Shown here: in pieces, positions 1 through 8,505 of the stretch | Numbering within the stretch: the stretch's first letter is position 1 | Layout: every line of letters begins with the position of its first letter | Source: an uncultured Bacteroidales bacterium | Lineage (GTDB): Bacteria; Bacteroidota; Bacteroidia; Bacteroidales; FEN-979 | DNA length: 64,000 nucleotides | Assembly: GCA_903959905.1 (NCBI GenBank) | Contig: CAJBYO010000077.1 | Location: 30,031-94,030, forward strand | Reading direction: 5' to 3' | Program-made: the position numbers and the translations under genes | The notes under the pieces: model-generated | What the model saw: the letters and a program-made list of their open reading frames with translations, nothing else | Databases searched by the model: none | Told to the model about the DNA's origin: nothing

Positions 1-1475
1 AATATTAAAACAGCCATATAAACACCCGGCGCAAGGTTGCCAGGGTTCACAACCAGCCGGTGGTTCCCTCTTGAGAAGGGCAGGTATTTACCTGATGCAA
101 CTGCTGCACCATGCATGTTGAAGATTTCAAGAATGGCCGGCCCGGCTTCGGGTAAAAAAAATGTAAATTCTACCTGGTTTAAGAAGGGGTTGGGATTCGC
201 TGAGAGTTTCATCAGGTGTGATGTGGTTTTTCCCGAATCATTATCCGGCCAGGTACCGCCGATCCCGTTGAGTGAATCAACAACAAGTGTGGCATTGCCG
301 TCGGAAATAGCTGGAGGATTGCAATCCCCGGTAACTGTGCAGCGATACCTGTAACCGTTCATGGAAACAGGTGGGCCGGTAATGGTAAGAGAGTCGGTAA
401 GGGCACCACCATAGATGCCGCCATTGATGATATTGTTCCAGTTTGAAATGAATTCCTGCCACTGGTAGGAGAGTCCGTCGCCGGTCGCAGAAACTTTGAA
501 AAAGGGGTGTCCGGTTCCCGGGAATACCGGGTTGGGGGAAACCGGCTGACCGATGATCGCTGGCTGCATGGCAGAGCCAACCGAGCCATTGGCATAATAG
601 TCACTTTGGGGAAGGTCGTTCAGCGCCTGGAATGATGGTGGCGGTCCGGTATACAGGCACGATGTGCCGTCGTCAAACCAGTTCAGGTAGGATCCATTGC
701 CGGTGGAAAAAAAGCTGAGCGTGAGCAAAACCGAATTGTTGGCCAGATTTATTGGCGCCCCTCCTTCCTGAACCGTCCCGTTTACGATGACTGTACCTGG
801 TGTTGATCCGTTCACGGTCAGCGCGGGAAAAGAGGCATTGTTGACATAAGACTGGTAAATAAGGCCGGCAGTGTTATACTGCATTTTTAAATTCAGCGAC
901 CAGATATTGTTAAATGCCGAAACTGTAACCGGAATATTCACCAGCGTGCCAGGGCAGGCTGAAACTACCGGGGCAGTTGTAAATGGAGCATTGGCAGATA
1001 GAAATGAAAGCGACCCGTTCAGATAATAGGCGGAGGCCGGGATATCGTTTAAGTTGTTAAAATTTCCGTCGGTATACTGGCATGATGCGCCGTCGTCGAC
1101 CCAGGTGATCGGGGAAGTGCCGGTGGTGACTTTTGTAAAGTCAAAGTAAAAAATTATTGAATTATCCGGTAAGGTAACGGCAGGAAAAGCAAACCAGCCA
1201 AGGTGTATTTCTCCCGGAACGCCGAGGTTCGAATTCAGGTTTCCGCCCGGGAGTGAACCTGCTGTGACGGCTGTAGCGGTAGCGATGGAAGGGTTGTAAG
1301 TCAGTTTCAAATTGCAACTTCCGATATTTGAGAAATTTGTAACCGTGATGGCAACAGTAATGGTTGAACCATATGTGCTGACGGCTCCGGCCGTGGTAAC
1401 AGGAGCATTCTGTGCAAGAAGGGCACCTGAAAGGCACTGGATAAGGGTCAGCAATATCGGCAGCGTTCTGTTCAC
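1..1475 (-). CDS. T9SS-secreted protein with two cohesin-like domains (3' end outside window)
   Basis: The minus-strand frame is open from about 1475 to the window edge; I translated most of it and met no stop. A hydrophobic signal peptide ends in LLAQ. Two cohesin-like domains follow (about residues 25-150 and 155-300); each contains a W(V/F)DDG(A/T)SC motif. An Ig-like segment comes next, then a T9SS type A sorting domain starting with SANPNPF and reaching LAPGVYMAVLI at the edge, so only some ten residues are missing. GTG at 1475 puts the signal peptide at the N-terminus. An in-frame ATG at 1538 is also possible, but it would add 21 residues encoded by a palindromic repeat. It is probably a cell-surface or secreted adhesin or scaffold; the binding partner is unknown. 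The gene lies downstream of another T9SS cargo gene, separated by a terminator. Confidence 0.8.
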   Translation of the reverse strand, partial: MNRTLPILLTLIQCLSGALLAQNAPVTTAGAVSTYGSTITVAITVTNFSNIGSCNLKLTYNPSIATATAVTAGSLPGGNLNSNLGVPGEIHLGWFAFPAVTLPDNSIIFYFDFTKVTTGTSPITWVDDGASCQYTDGNFNNLNDIPASAYYLNGSLSFLSANAPFTTAPVVSACPGTLVNIPVTVSAFNNIWSLNLKMQYNTAGLIYQSYVNNASFPALTVNGSTPGTVIVNGTVQEGGAPINLANNSVLLTLSFFSTGNGSYLNWFDDGTSCLYTGPPPSFQALNDLPQSDYYANGSVGSAMQPAIIGQPVSPNPVFPGTGHPFFKVSATGDGLSYQWQEFISNWNNIINGGIYGGALTDSLTITGPPVSMNGYRYRCTVTGDCNPPAISDGNATLVVDSLNGIGGTWPDNDSGKTTSHLMKLSANPNPFLNQVEFTFFLPEAGPAILEIFNMHGAAVASGKYLPFSRGNHRLVVNPGNLAPGVYMAVLI

Positions 1476-1490
1476 GGTTTGTTGTTGATA

Positions 1491-1632
1491 TTCAGCCCCT
1501 TCGGGGCTGAGGGTTACAGCGTTTGATATCAGGGGCATCACTCCTGTGTCAAACCAAGGGCTTCACCCTTGGTTATTGAAGTTGGACCGCTTCGCGGCCC
1601 GGGGGGTTTATAGTTTTGGACCGCTTCGCGGT
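1491..1632. repeat. Cluster of short palindromes (REP-like hairpins)
   Basis: Four short inverted repeats stand in a row: TCAGCCCC/GGGGCTGA (1492-1510), AACCAAGGG/CCCTTGGTT (1552-1574), and two copies of GGACCGCTTCGCGG (about 1584-1597 and 1618-1631). They fill the 5' leader of the partial gene and may extend into its coding part if ATG 1538 is the start. This resembles dispersed REP-type palindromes. Their role here (mRNA stability, transposase-linked repeat) is not shown by the sequence. Confidence 0.6.
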
Positions 1633-1687
1633 CTGTGGGCAATATGTTTTAGATGGTAACAGATTATAAAGATACTTCTTTTTTTAT

Positions 1688-1721
1688 AAAAAAAAACGGG
1701 GAAGTCTCCTTCCCCGTTTTT
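1688..1721 (-). terminator. Rho-independent terminator after the 2056-aa gene
   Basis: An 8-bp perfect stem (CGGGGAAG/CTTCCCCG, loop TCTC) is flanked by an A/T run that reads as a U-tract on the minus strand. It lies 17 bp past the stop codon at 1739. Confidence 0.85.
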
Positions 1722-1738
1722 CATTCCAGGATAAAATG

Positions 1739-4700
1739 TTACTGGTTGCGAACAATTTTAATCGTACGGGTCATCAGTTTTCCTTCTTCGGTGATGAGTT
1801 TTAAAACAGCGGTGTAAACACCAGGTTTCAATACTCCTGCATCAAAAGTGAAGGTTTTGTCGCCGGCGGTCTGAGCCTGGTTGGCCAGAACTACCAGTTT
1901 ATTCCCGAGCATATTGAAGACTTCAATGGTAACTTTTCCGCTAACCGGCAGAGAATAGGCAAAAGTTGTGGTGCCGGCAAAAGGATTCGGATAATTTCCA
2001 AGGGTCATCGCATCTGCTGCTACAGGATTGCTGATGCCAAGTGCAGAGGCGTGGAGCATGTCCATGTAAAGTACAGCATCATTGATCACGTCGGCATTGC
2101 CATCGGCAAGTTCGTTGAGCGGATCGGCGGCGAGGCTGAAACGGAGTGTTTCATCCAGGCTGACAGCGCCAACGATCTTGAGTTTCAGTGTGAGCACCTT
2201 GTCGCCAGGTTTAACCGGGAGTGGCATCGTTGAATTCCAGCCGATCCTCAGCTCATTTCCTGAAGCGTTGTACATCACAGGTGAACCGGCATCGCTGCCT
2301 AAATAAGCGCCTGTAACCTCAATCTTATCTGAAGGATAATTCATGATCAGGGAGATTGCACCAACTTCCATGGTTGATCCTGCATAAACAGGCAATTCAA
2401 ATTCAGTTCCCGGATTTACCATCCTGGCATTGCCTGAATTTAACTGAAGGCTCTTGCTGGCTGATTTGGCTGCTGATGGAACAAAGCTGCGGTTAAAGTC
2501 GCCGGTAACGAGGGCATATAAGTTTTTGCCTGTTATCGGAAGGTCAAGCGGGTTCACAGTGACAGTAGGATAAACCATTGTGCCTGACGGTGCCGGGTTT
2601 GATGAAATGACATCACCTGCAAGCCAGAATGTCCACGGTGCACGAACTGCCCATCCGGGAGTGCCGCTGTTCATGAAATAAGCCATGATCCTCCCTGCAT
2701 CGGATGCATCCAGGCGGTTGCTCAGGATAACATCACCGGCATAGAATTTCACTTTTTCGATAGAAGAAGGAGTAACACCCCATGCATTCACGAGCGCAGC
2801 ATCCGTAATATTGATACCACCTACAGCTGCGGCGGATGAAGCCACGATGTCGTAAGTACCCGGACATACATTGGCAAAAGTGTAGTTTCCTGTAGCATTT
2901 GTTGTGGCAGTCAAAATTGTATTGCCACCTTGTTGCAGGTTAACTGTTACACCACTCAAGTTGGTATTTGCCGTGTTGTAATAGGTGATCTTACCACTGA
3001 CAGAGATGGCAACCGGTTGTGTTACAGTTAAGGTGCCTGTTGCAGGGCCGCATGAACTTGCAGTAACGCTCCAGGGATAGTTTGTACCTGCAACAATACC
3101 GGTAAATACACCTGTTCCGTTGGTAACCCCATTAAAGGTATAAGAGAATGGCGGGGTTCCTGCCGTTGCAGTAATGGTAACAGTTCCGGTACCACCATTG
3201 CATGAAATTGCGGTGGTGACAGCTGCGTTGGCAGCAGGTGTCGGGTAAATGGTAGCCGTTGTTGTTGCCGTGGTAACAGACAATTCATAGTTGCCTGCAT
3301 CAGCGCCTGCAAGGGTGAGCCCTGTAGCTGTAACGGTTTTCCCGGTGCCGGCAGCAGAGTTATCAAAAGCAGCTGCAGCAGCGTTCAGGGTTACCACATC
3401 AGGACTGACCACACCTGTAAGTGTTTTTGTGAGCAGGGTAGCAGTTACATTGCCATCAAAACATTTGTTGTTGGCGGTGACAGCCGGTACAACAGTTTTA
3501 ACAGTAATGTTTGCCGTTGTCGTGCTTACACTGGTCAGGGAATAGTTTCCTGCATCCAGGCCAGTTAATGTGGCGCCGGTGAGTGTGACCAGCTTTCCGT
3601 TACCTGAGTTTTTGTTAATAAAGTTAGCAGTGCCCCCGGTCAAGTTAACAATATCAGCACCAATAACACCTGTCAGTGTTCGGGTTAGGACTGTAGCAAG
3701 GGTTAAGCCGTCATAAACTTTGTTAGCCGCTGTAAAACTGCCGGTTATACCCTTTGCACTAATAACACCTGTTAAGTTATTGGTATAGGTGACGGAATAG
3801 TTTAATCCGCCGTTTCCGTCGTTGATGACCCAACCGCTGGCACGCAGGGTTTTACCGGTACCAACAAATCTAGAGGCATATACCTGGGTCGGTTCAGTTA
3901 ATGTGGCATCACCAGCCTGGAGGGTGCCTTTTACCGGAACGCCGGTTGAACTGGTAGTTCCATTATATACACGTGAATCAGTAACAGCAGTTACCGTGAT
4001 GTTTCTCTTGGTGATGTTGGCCGTTGTGGTTGTTACCGCGATTGTCACAGTGTAATTGCCTGCATCTGCACCTGAAAGGGTCGGAGCGGTAAAGGTTACG
4101 GTTTTTCCTGTTCCGAAATTTCTGGTATCATAGTTTGCAGTTCCGCCAAGAGTAACCACGTCGCCGGAGAGTACGCCTACCAGCGGGGATGTAAGGATCG
4201 TTGCTGTCGTGGTGCCGTCATAAATTTTTGTTGCAGGGATGGTGTAGCTACCGGTAATGCCGAGGGCTGTGATATCAGCCATGGTAGTCGGATTTGCAAT
4301 GGTATAGTTAGCAGCGTCAACGCCGGTTAAAGACCAGCCGGTTAATGTAACAACCTTTGCAACGCCAACGGTTTTGCTGGCATAGCTTGCAACACCGCCG
4401 GTGAGTGTAACATCATCAGGTGATACAACACCGGTGAGTGTGCGGGTAAGTACGGTTGCCGATGTGCCTGCATCATATACTTTGGTTGCCGGAACGGTAA
4501 TGTTGCCTGTAATACCCAGGGTGGTGATGGCTGCTGTTGTTGTAGCAACGCTGGTAATGTTGTAATTTCCGGCATCAGCTCCTGACAAACTGTAACCTGT
4601 GAGGGTTACAGTCTTGCCTGTGCCAACATTTTTATTGTCATAGTTGGCAATGCCGCCGCTAAGCGATACAACATCTCCACCGATGGTGCCGGCTAATGTC

Positions 4701-7700
4701 CTGGTAAGAACAGTGGCCAGGGTACCTCCGTCATAAACTTTGGATGCAGCAACGGTGAAAGCCCCGGTAATTCCCAATGCAGTGATATCGGCAGTGGTAG
4801 TGGTTACACCAGCCAGGCTGTAGTTGCCGGCATCTGCCCCGGATAAAATCATGCCGGTAAGGGTAACGGTTTTGCCATTGCCAACAGCTTTGGTGTCATA
4901 GTCGGCTACGCCGCCGGTTAAGGTAACATCATCCGGAGAAACTATGCCCGTAAGGGTGCGGGTAAGAACATTTGCAACAGTTCCGCCATCATATACCCTG
5001 GTAGCATCAACCGTGAAGTGCCCGGTGAGGCCCAGGGCGGTGATGTCTGCCGTAGTAGTAGCAACGCCGGTGAGGTTGTAGTTTCCTGCATCGGCACCTG
5101 ATAAAGCATAACCGGTGAGGGTAACGGTTTTACCGGTACCAATATGTTTGGTATCATAGTCAGCAACACCTCCGGTGAGTGCTACTGCATCTCCGCCGAT
5201 TGAACCAACAAGGGTTTCGGTAAGGATGGTTGCACTTGTCGTTCCGTCAAATACTTTGCTTGCAGGAACAGTAAATGCTCCGGTGATGGACAGCAATGTG
5301 ATATCGGCAGTTGTAGTGGCAACACTGGTAAGGGTGTAGTTACCTGCATCAGCACCGGATAATGTCATGCCGGTTAGCGTTACGGTTTTTCCTGTTCCGA
5401 TGTGTTTGGTGTCATAGTCTGCTGTACCTCCGGTGAGGGTAACAACATCCGGTGCAATCACATCGTTCAGGTTGCGTGAAAGAACATTTGCAGTTGTCAG
5501 ACCGTCATATACTTTGGTTGCATCAACGGTAAAAGTACCGGTGATCGGCTTCTGGTTGATGGTCAGCGTTACCATGGTCCGGGTTGCGCTTTTACATGCA
5601 GTCAGGTCGTTCACAGATTCGGCCCAGGCAATGCTGGTTCCGGCAAGGGTACGGGTGGGTGCGGTGGTAACTGAACCTGCGGTTGCAGCGTCATACCATA
5701 CAACCGATGATCCTGACGGGGCGGTTGCTGATGCAGCGTGCGCTGTTTGATCATACGTTACGGTGACATCAGTACCAGCAGGTGCTGCAGGCAATGGATT
5801 GGCTGTAACAATTACGAAGCCGGCATAGTCGGCCGGGAAGGCGGTGCAGTGTGCATCTGTCAGGCTTGTGATTGAATAGGTGGTGGTACCGTTGATGGTA
5901 ACAGGCACTGTTTCAGGATTGCTGGCAGTCGTGACGGCAGTACCTCCGTTAATGCTGTAGGTCCATGGGGATGATCCCGTGAAATTAATGGTAAGGTCGG
6001 TCGTGCCCAGGTCGCAGATGGTTGTTGAGCCGGTCATAACGGCACTGGTTCTTGGATAACCTGTTACAGATCCGTCAACATAATAGGTTGCCGTAGGTGT
6101 GTCACAGAATGCGAGCCCGGTTTCAAAGGAAGCATATTCACAGGATTCAGGGGTGCTGTTATCCCATGCAAGAGCGGAGGTTCCGCCGTTATATGTGAAC
6201 GTCAGGTAAAAAAGGGCAGATCCGTCGGGCAGAGCATCAGGCTGGGAATCAAATCCTCCCGCTTTCAACACACCGGGAACAGCCGGGTTGTAAAATACAC
6301 TGAATGCAGGGAAAGCTGATGTTGCACTCACGTATGTAAGGATGGCCGGATTAAAATTCAGGGATAATGAAATGGCTCCTACATCGTCAAAATTAGATAC
6401 AGTAACAGGAATAACAACATTTGATCCGATACATGGAGTGCCGCCGACCGGGGCACCAATGGTGGTGATCGTACCTACATATACTTTCACACTGCCAACA
6501 CCTGTGTTGGGACAACCGTTTGCATCTGTGACATTGGAAATGGTATAGGTTTTATTGGATGTTACGGCAGGATTAAACTCATAATGGTTTGGAATAATAC
6601 CGGTTACAGTAACAGGAGTTGTTCCGTCCGTATAGGTGATGGTCCATGGTGATACGCCGGTAAGTGCAACAGTTAAGCTGGCTGTCTGACCGATACATAC
6701 ATGGGTGGTTCCGATGGCGCTGAGGGTGGCAGTAGGAATCTCAGGAAAGGTCACGTTAACCAAATCTGACGTTGTGCAATTGCCGTTCACGATGGTCCAG
6801 GTAAAGGCATAGGTTCCGAAATTGCTGGCAGTAACAGCTGCGTTGGCAGCATATACATCAGGCAGGAAGGTGACTGTACCGGGGCCTGTATAGGTCCAGG
6901 TTCCCTGTCCGGTTGTTGGGGCATTCGCTGCCAGGGTATAGTTTTTAGTACCACACACTGCGGATGCATCAGGACCTGCTGCAGCAGTTTCATTTTCAAA
7001 GAAGTTAATAACGACCACATCCTGATCGGAGCAGGTTCCATTTGTTTCAGTCCAGGTGAAAGCATAGGCTCCAAAGGCGGAAACGGTCACTTCTGCCCCT
7101 GGGGTGGTGGCATCCGGGGAAAAAACAGCTGTACCCGGTCCTGTATATGACCATACGCCGGTTCCGGAAGAAAGAATTGCATCAAGGGTGAAGGTATGTG
7201 ATCCGCAGGCAGCACTCCCCGGAACACCGGCGTTTGCTTCAGGTTGCAGATAGAAATTAACGGTAATGGAGTTGTTGTTTGAACAGAGTCCGTTTACTTC
7301 GGACCACGTGAAATTATAGGTTCCATAAGAAGAAACAGTCGCAGTTGCTCCGGGAGCATTTGCATTCGGGGTAAAGGTTACGGTTCCGGGTCCTGTATAA
7401 GTCCATGTTCCGGTTCCGTAAGAAGGTACAGCATTCAATAAAAAGTCAAGGTCGCACTCATTTCCGCCTGTGCCTGGATTGGCAGTTGGTACGGCAAAAA
7501 TGTCAACCGATCCCGGGATTGGGGTGTAATTGGCGGTGACAGTCGTAAAACTCAGCTCAGGGCTGAAAGAAGCAAGGGTGGTGAAAGCAACATATTGGCC
7601 AGCTGTGCCAAAAGTGCCGAAAGATATCGCAGGGCCTGGCAATGAGTTGAAATACATTGCCTCTCTGTAATAAGTGACGCCGTCAAACCGGTAGAGGGCA

Positions 7701-7909
7701 TGATATAAATTTGCCTGAGTCTCCGAAAGTCCGATCGCTGTGGTTCCAGAGGTTGTGCAGATGCTTGTTCCGGTTAATACCATGCCGGAGTCAGCTTTGC
7801 AATTGAAACCCATCGCCAAAACAAAAATGATTATCAGCGAAGGGAGCATGAAAAGTTTCGCTGGATAAAACTCATTTTTCCAAGTGTGTTTTTTGTAAAT
7901 GTTGCTCAT
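1739..7909 (-). CDS. Giant T9SS cargo with YDG repeats, cohesin-like and dockerin-like modules
   Basis: The 2056-aa protein has a signal peptide (hydrophobic stretch about residues 18-36). Three PKD-like repeats of about 85 residues (roughly 140-390) each carry a GTWTYTGPGT-like motif. A cohesin-like domain lies at about 480-617. Nine YDG repeats (about 787-1553) have the pattern KVYDG...TGKTVTLTG..LSGADAGNY. A SprB-like segment is followed by a carboxypeptidase-regulatory-like and dockerin-like stretch (about 1633-1765; GDVILSNRLDASDAGRI resembles a dockerin calcium loop). A second cohesin-like domain lies at about 1828-1950, and a T9SS type A sorting domain begins YPNPFAG (about 1966-2056). 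It is probably anchored to the cell surface as an adhesin or scaffold. Combining cohesin-like and dockerin-like parts suggests homotypic assembly, but that is inference. The nearly identical YDG units could recombine. Confidence 0.88.
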   Translation of the reverse strand: MSNIYKKHTWKNEFYPAKLFMLPSLIIIFVLAMGFNCKADSGMVLTGTSICTTSGTTAIGLSETQANLYHALYRFDGVTYYREAMYFNSLPGPAISFGTFGTAGQYVAFTTLASFSPELSFTTVTANYTPIPGSVDIFAVPTANPGTGGNECDLDFLLNAVPSYGTGTWTYTGPGTVTFTPNANAPGATATVSSYGTYNFTWSEVNGLCSNNNSITVNFYLQPEANAGVPGSAACGSHTFTLDAILSSGTGVWSYTGPGTAVFSPDATTPGAEVTVSAFGAYAFTWTETNGTCSDQDVVVINFFENETAAAGPDASAVCGTKNYTLAANAPTTGQGTWTYTGPGTVTFLPDVYAANAAVTASNFGTYAFTWTIVNGNCTTSDLVNVTFPEIPTATLSAIGTTHVCIGQTASLTVALTGVSPWTITYTDGTTPVTVTGIIPNHYEFNPAVTSNKTYTISNVTDANGCPNTGVGSVKVYVGTITTIGAPVGGTPCIGSNVVIPVTVSNFDDVGAISLSLNFNPAILTYVSATSAFPAFSVFYNPAVPGVLKAGGFDSQPDALPDGSALFYLTFTYNGGTSALAWDNSTPESCEYASFETGLAFCDTPTATYYVDGSVTGYPRTSAVMTGSTTICDLGTTDLTINFTGSSPWTYSINGGTAVTTASNPETVPVTINGTTTYSITSLTDAHCTAFPADYAGFVIVTANPLPAAPAGTDVTVTYDQTAHAASATAPSGSSVVWYDAATAGSVTTAPTRTLAGTSIAWAESVNDLTACKSATRTMVTLTINQKPITGTFTVDATKVYDGLTTANVLSRNLNDVIAPDVVTLTGGTADYDTKHIGTGKTVTLTGMTLSGADAGNYTLTSVATTTADITLLSITGAFTVPASKVFDGTTSATILTETLVGSIGGDAVALTGGVADYDTKHIGTGKTVTLTGYALSGADAGNYNLTGVATTTADITALGLTGHFTVDATRVYDGGTVANVLTRTLTGIVSPDDVTLTGGVADYDTKAVGNGKTVTLTGMILSGADAGNYSLAGVTTTTADITALGITGAFTVAASKVYDGGTLATVLTRTLAGTIGGDVVSLSGGIANYDNKNVGTGKTVTLTGYSLSGADAGNYNITSVATTTAAITTLGITGNITVPATKVYDAGTSATVLTRTLTGVVSPDDVTLTGGVASYASKTVGVAKVVTLTGWSLTGVDAANYTIANPTTMADITALGITGSYTIPATKIYDGTTTATILTSPLVGVLSGDVVTLGGTANYDTRNFGTGKTVTFTAPTLSGADAGNYTVTIAVTTTTANITKRNITVTAVTDSRVYNGTTSSTGVPVKGTLQAGDATLTEPTQVYASRFVGTGKTLRASGWVINDGNGGLNYSVTYTNNLTGVISAKGITGSFTAANKVYDGLTLATVLTRTLTGVIGADIVNLTGGTANFINKNSGNGKLVTLTGATLTGLDAGNYSLTSVSTTTANITVKTVVPAVTANNKCFDGNVTATLLTKTLTGVVSPDVVTLNAAAAAFDNSAAGTGKTVTATGLTLAGADAGNYELSVTTATTTATIYPTPAANAAVTTAISCNGGTGTVTITATAGTPPFSYTFNGVTNGTGVFTGIVAGTNYPWSVTASSCGPATGTLTVTQPVAISVSGKITYYNTANTNLSGVTVNLQQGGNTILTATTNATGNYTFANVCPGTYDIVASSAAAVGGINITDAALVNAWGVTPSSIEKVKFYAGDVILSNRLDASDAGRIMAYFMNSGTPGWAVRAPWTFWLAGDVISSNPAPSGTMVYPTVTVNPLDLPITGKNLYALVTGDFNRSFVPSAAKSASKSLQLNSGNARMVNPGTEFELPVYAGSTMEVGAISLIMNYPSDKIEVTGAYLGSDAGSPVMYNASGNELRIGWNSTMPLPVKPGDKVLTLKLKIVGAVSLDETLRFSLAADPLNELADGNADVINDAVLYMDMLHASALGISNPVAADAMTLGNYPNPFAGTTTFAYSLPVSGKVTIEVFNMLGNKLVVLANQAQTAGDKTFTFDAGVLKPGVYTAVLKLITEEGKLMTRTIKIVRNQ
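3250..5546 (-). repeat. Nine tandem YDG-domain coding repeats
   Basis: About 255 bp per unit, inside the 2056-aa gene. The most similar units share long stretches such as GTGKTVTLTG and LSGADAGNY, so copy number could change by recombination. Two units (the seventh and ninth) are divergent. Confidence 0.8.
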
Positions 7910-8259
7910 AGGATTTAATTTAGGGTTAAATAATTACATAAGTTGGTTGAAAGTACTGTGATTTTATCTTAGGTTATGGTTGATCAATTCAAGAATATGT
8001 CACAAGCATGGGTCGGGGCAGAAGGGCAATAGCAATCAGAGTGTGCTTCTAATCATTGAAAAACAATCATATAAGATTCTTCATGTCAAAATATTATTGT
8101 TTTAAAATTAAGCTGTTACAGTTTTATAAAACTTGGTTGGGCGAAATTAGCCATTTAAAGCATAAATATTTTATCGTCCAAATATAGAATTTATTTTCAT
8201 TCATAGTTGTTTTTTTCTAAAATCTTTATTTGATTGATCACAATTATACTCGAAATCCC
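7910..8259. other. A/T-rich intergenic leader of the 2056-aa gene
   Basis: About 350 bp without a supportable gene. It must contain the promoter of the 2056-aa gene, but I found no clear TTTG-N20-TAnnTTTG or GG-N10-GC match. Confidence 0.5.
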
Positions 8260-8364
8260 GTTCGGCTTTTCTCAATTGGCGTTCGGCTGTCCTCAACTGA
8301 TGTTCGAATATTCTCAACCGGTGTTCGGCCATTCTCAACTGATGTTCGGCCATGCTCAGTCGTG
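8260..8364. repeat. Five tandem 21-bp repeats
   Basis: Units at 8260, 8281, 8302, 8323 and 8344 follow the pattern GTTCGGCnnTTCTCAAYTGRY. Because 21 is a multiple of three, the minus strand stays open and a 65-codon ORF (8244-8441) encodes degenerate seven-residue units such as GRTSVEN and GRTPVEN. I see no signal or ribosome-binding evidence that it is translated, so I list it as a repeat. Confidence 0.75.
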
Positions 8365-8427
8365 GTATAGTCATGGTGTACTCGTTGTATAGAGGTTGTA
8401 TAGGTGAGCCCGGTGTGATTAGTGCTT

Positions 8428-8462
8428 AAAAGCCGGAACACCGTTTCGGTATTCCGGCTTTT
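8428..8462 (-). terminator. Terminator after the 1580-aa gene
   Basis: A 16-bp stem with one mismatch (AAAAGCCGGAACACCG against CGGTATTCCGGCTTTT, loop TTTC). The outer A/T pairs provide a U-tract on either strand. It sits 44 bp past the stop at 8506. Confidence 0.8.
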
Positions 8463-8505
8463 CTTTACTTGTCATCTCGCTGAAGGGCGCAGGAAGAAGC
8501 CGTGG

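Noticed and set aside
2051..6548. Plus-strand ORFs inside the YDG-repeat gene
   Set aside because: They are shadows of the repetitive minus-strand gene, with no start signals or recognisable domains.
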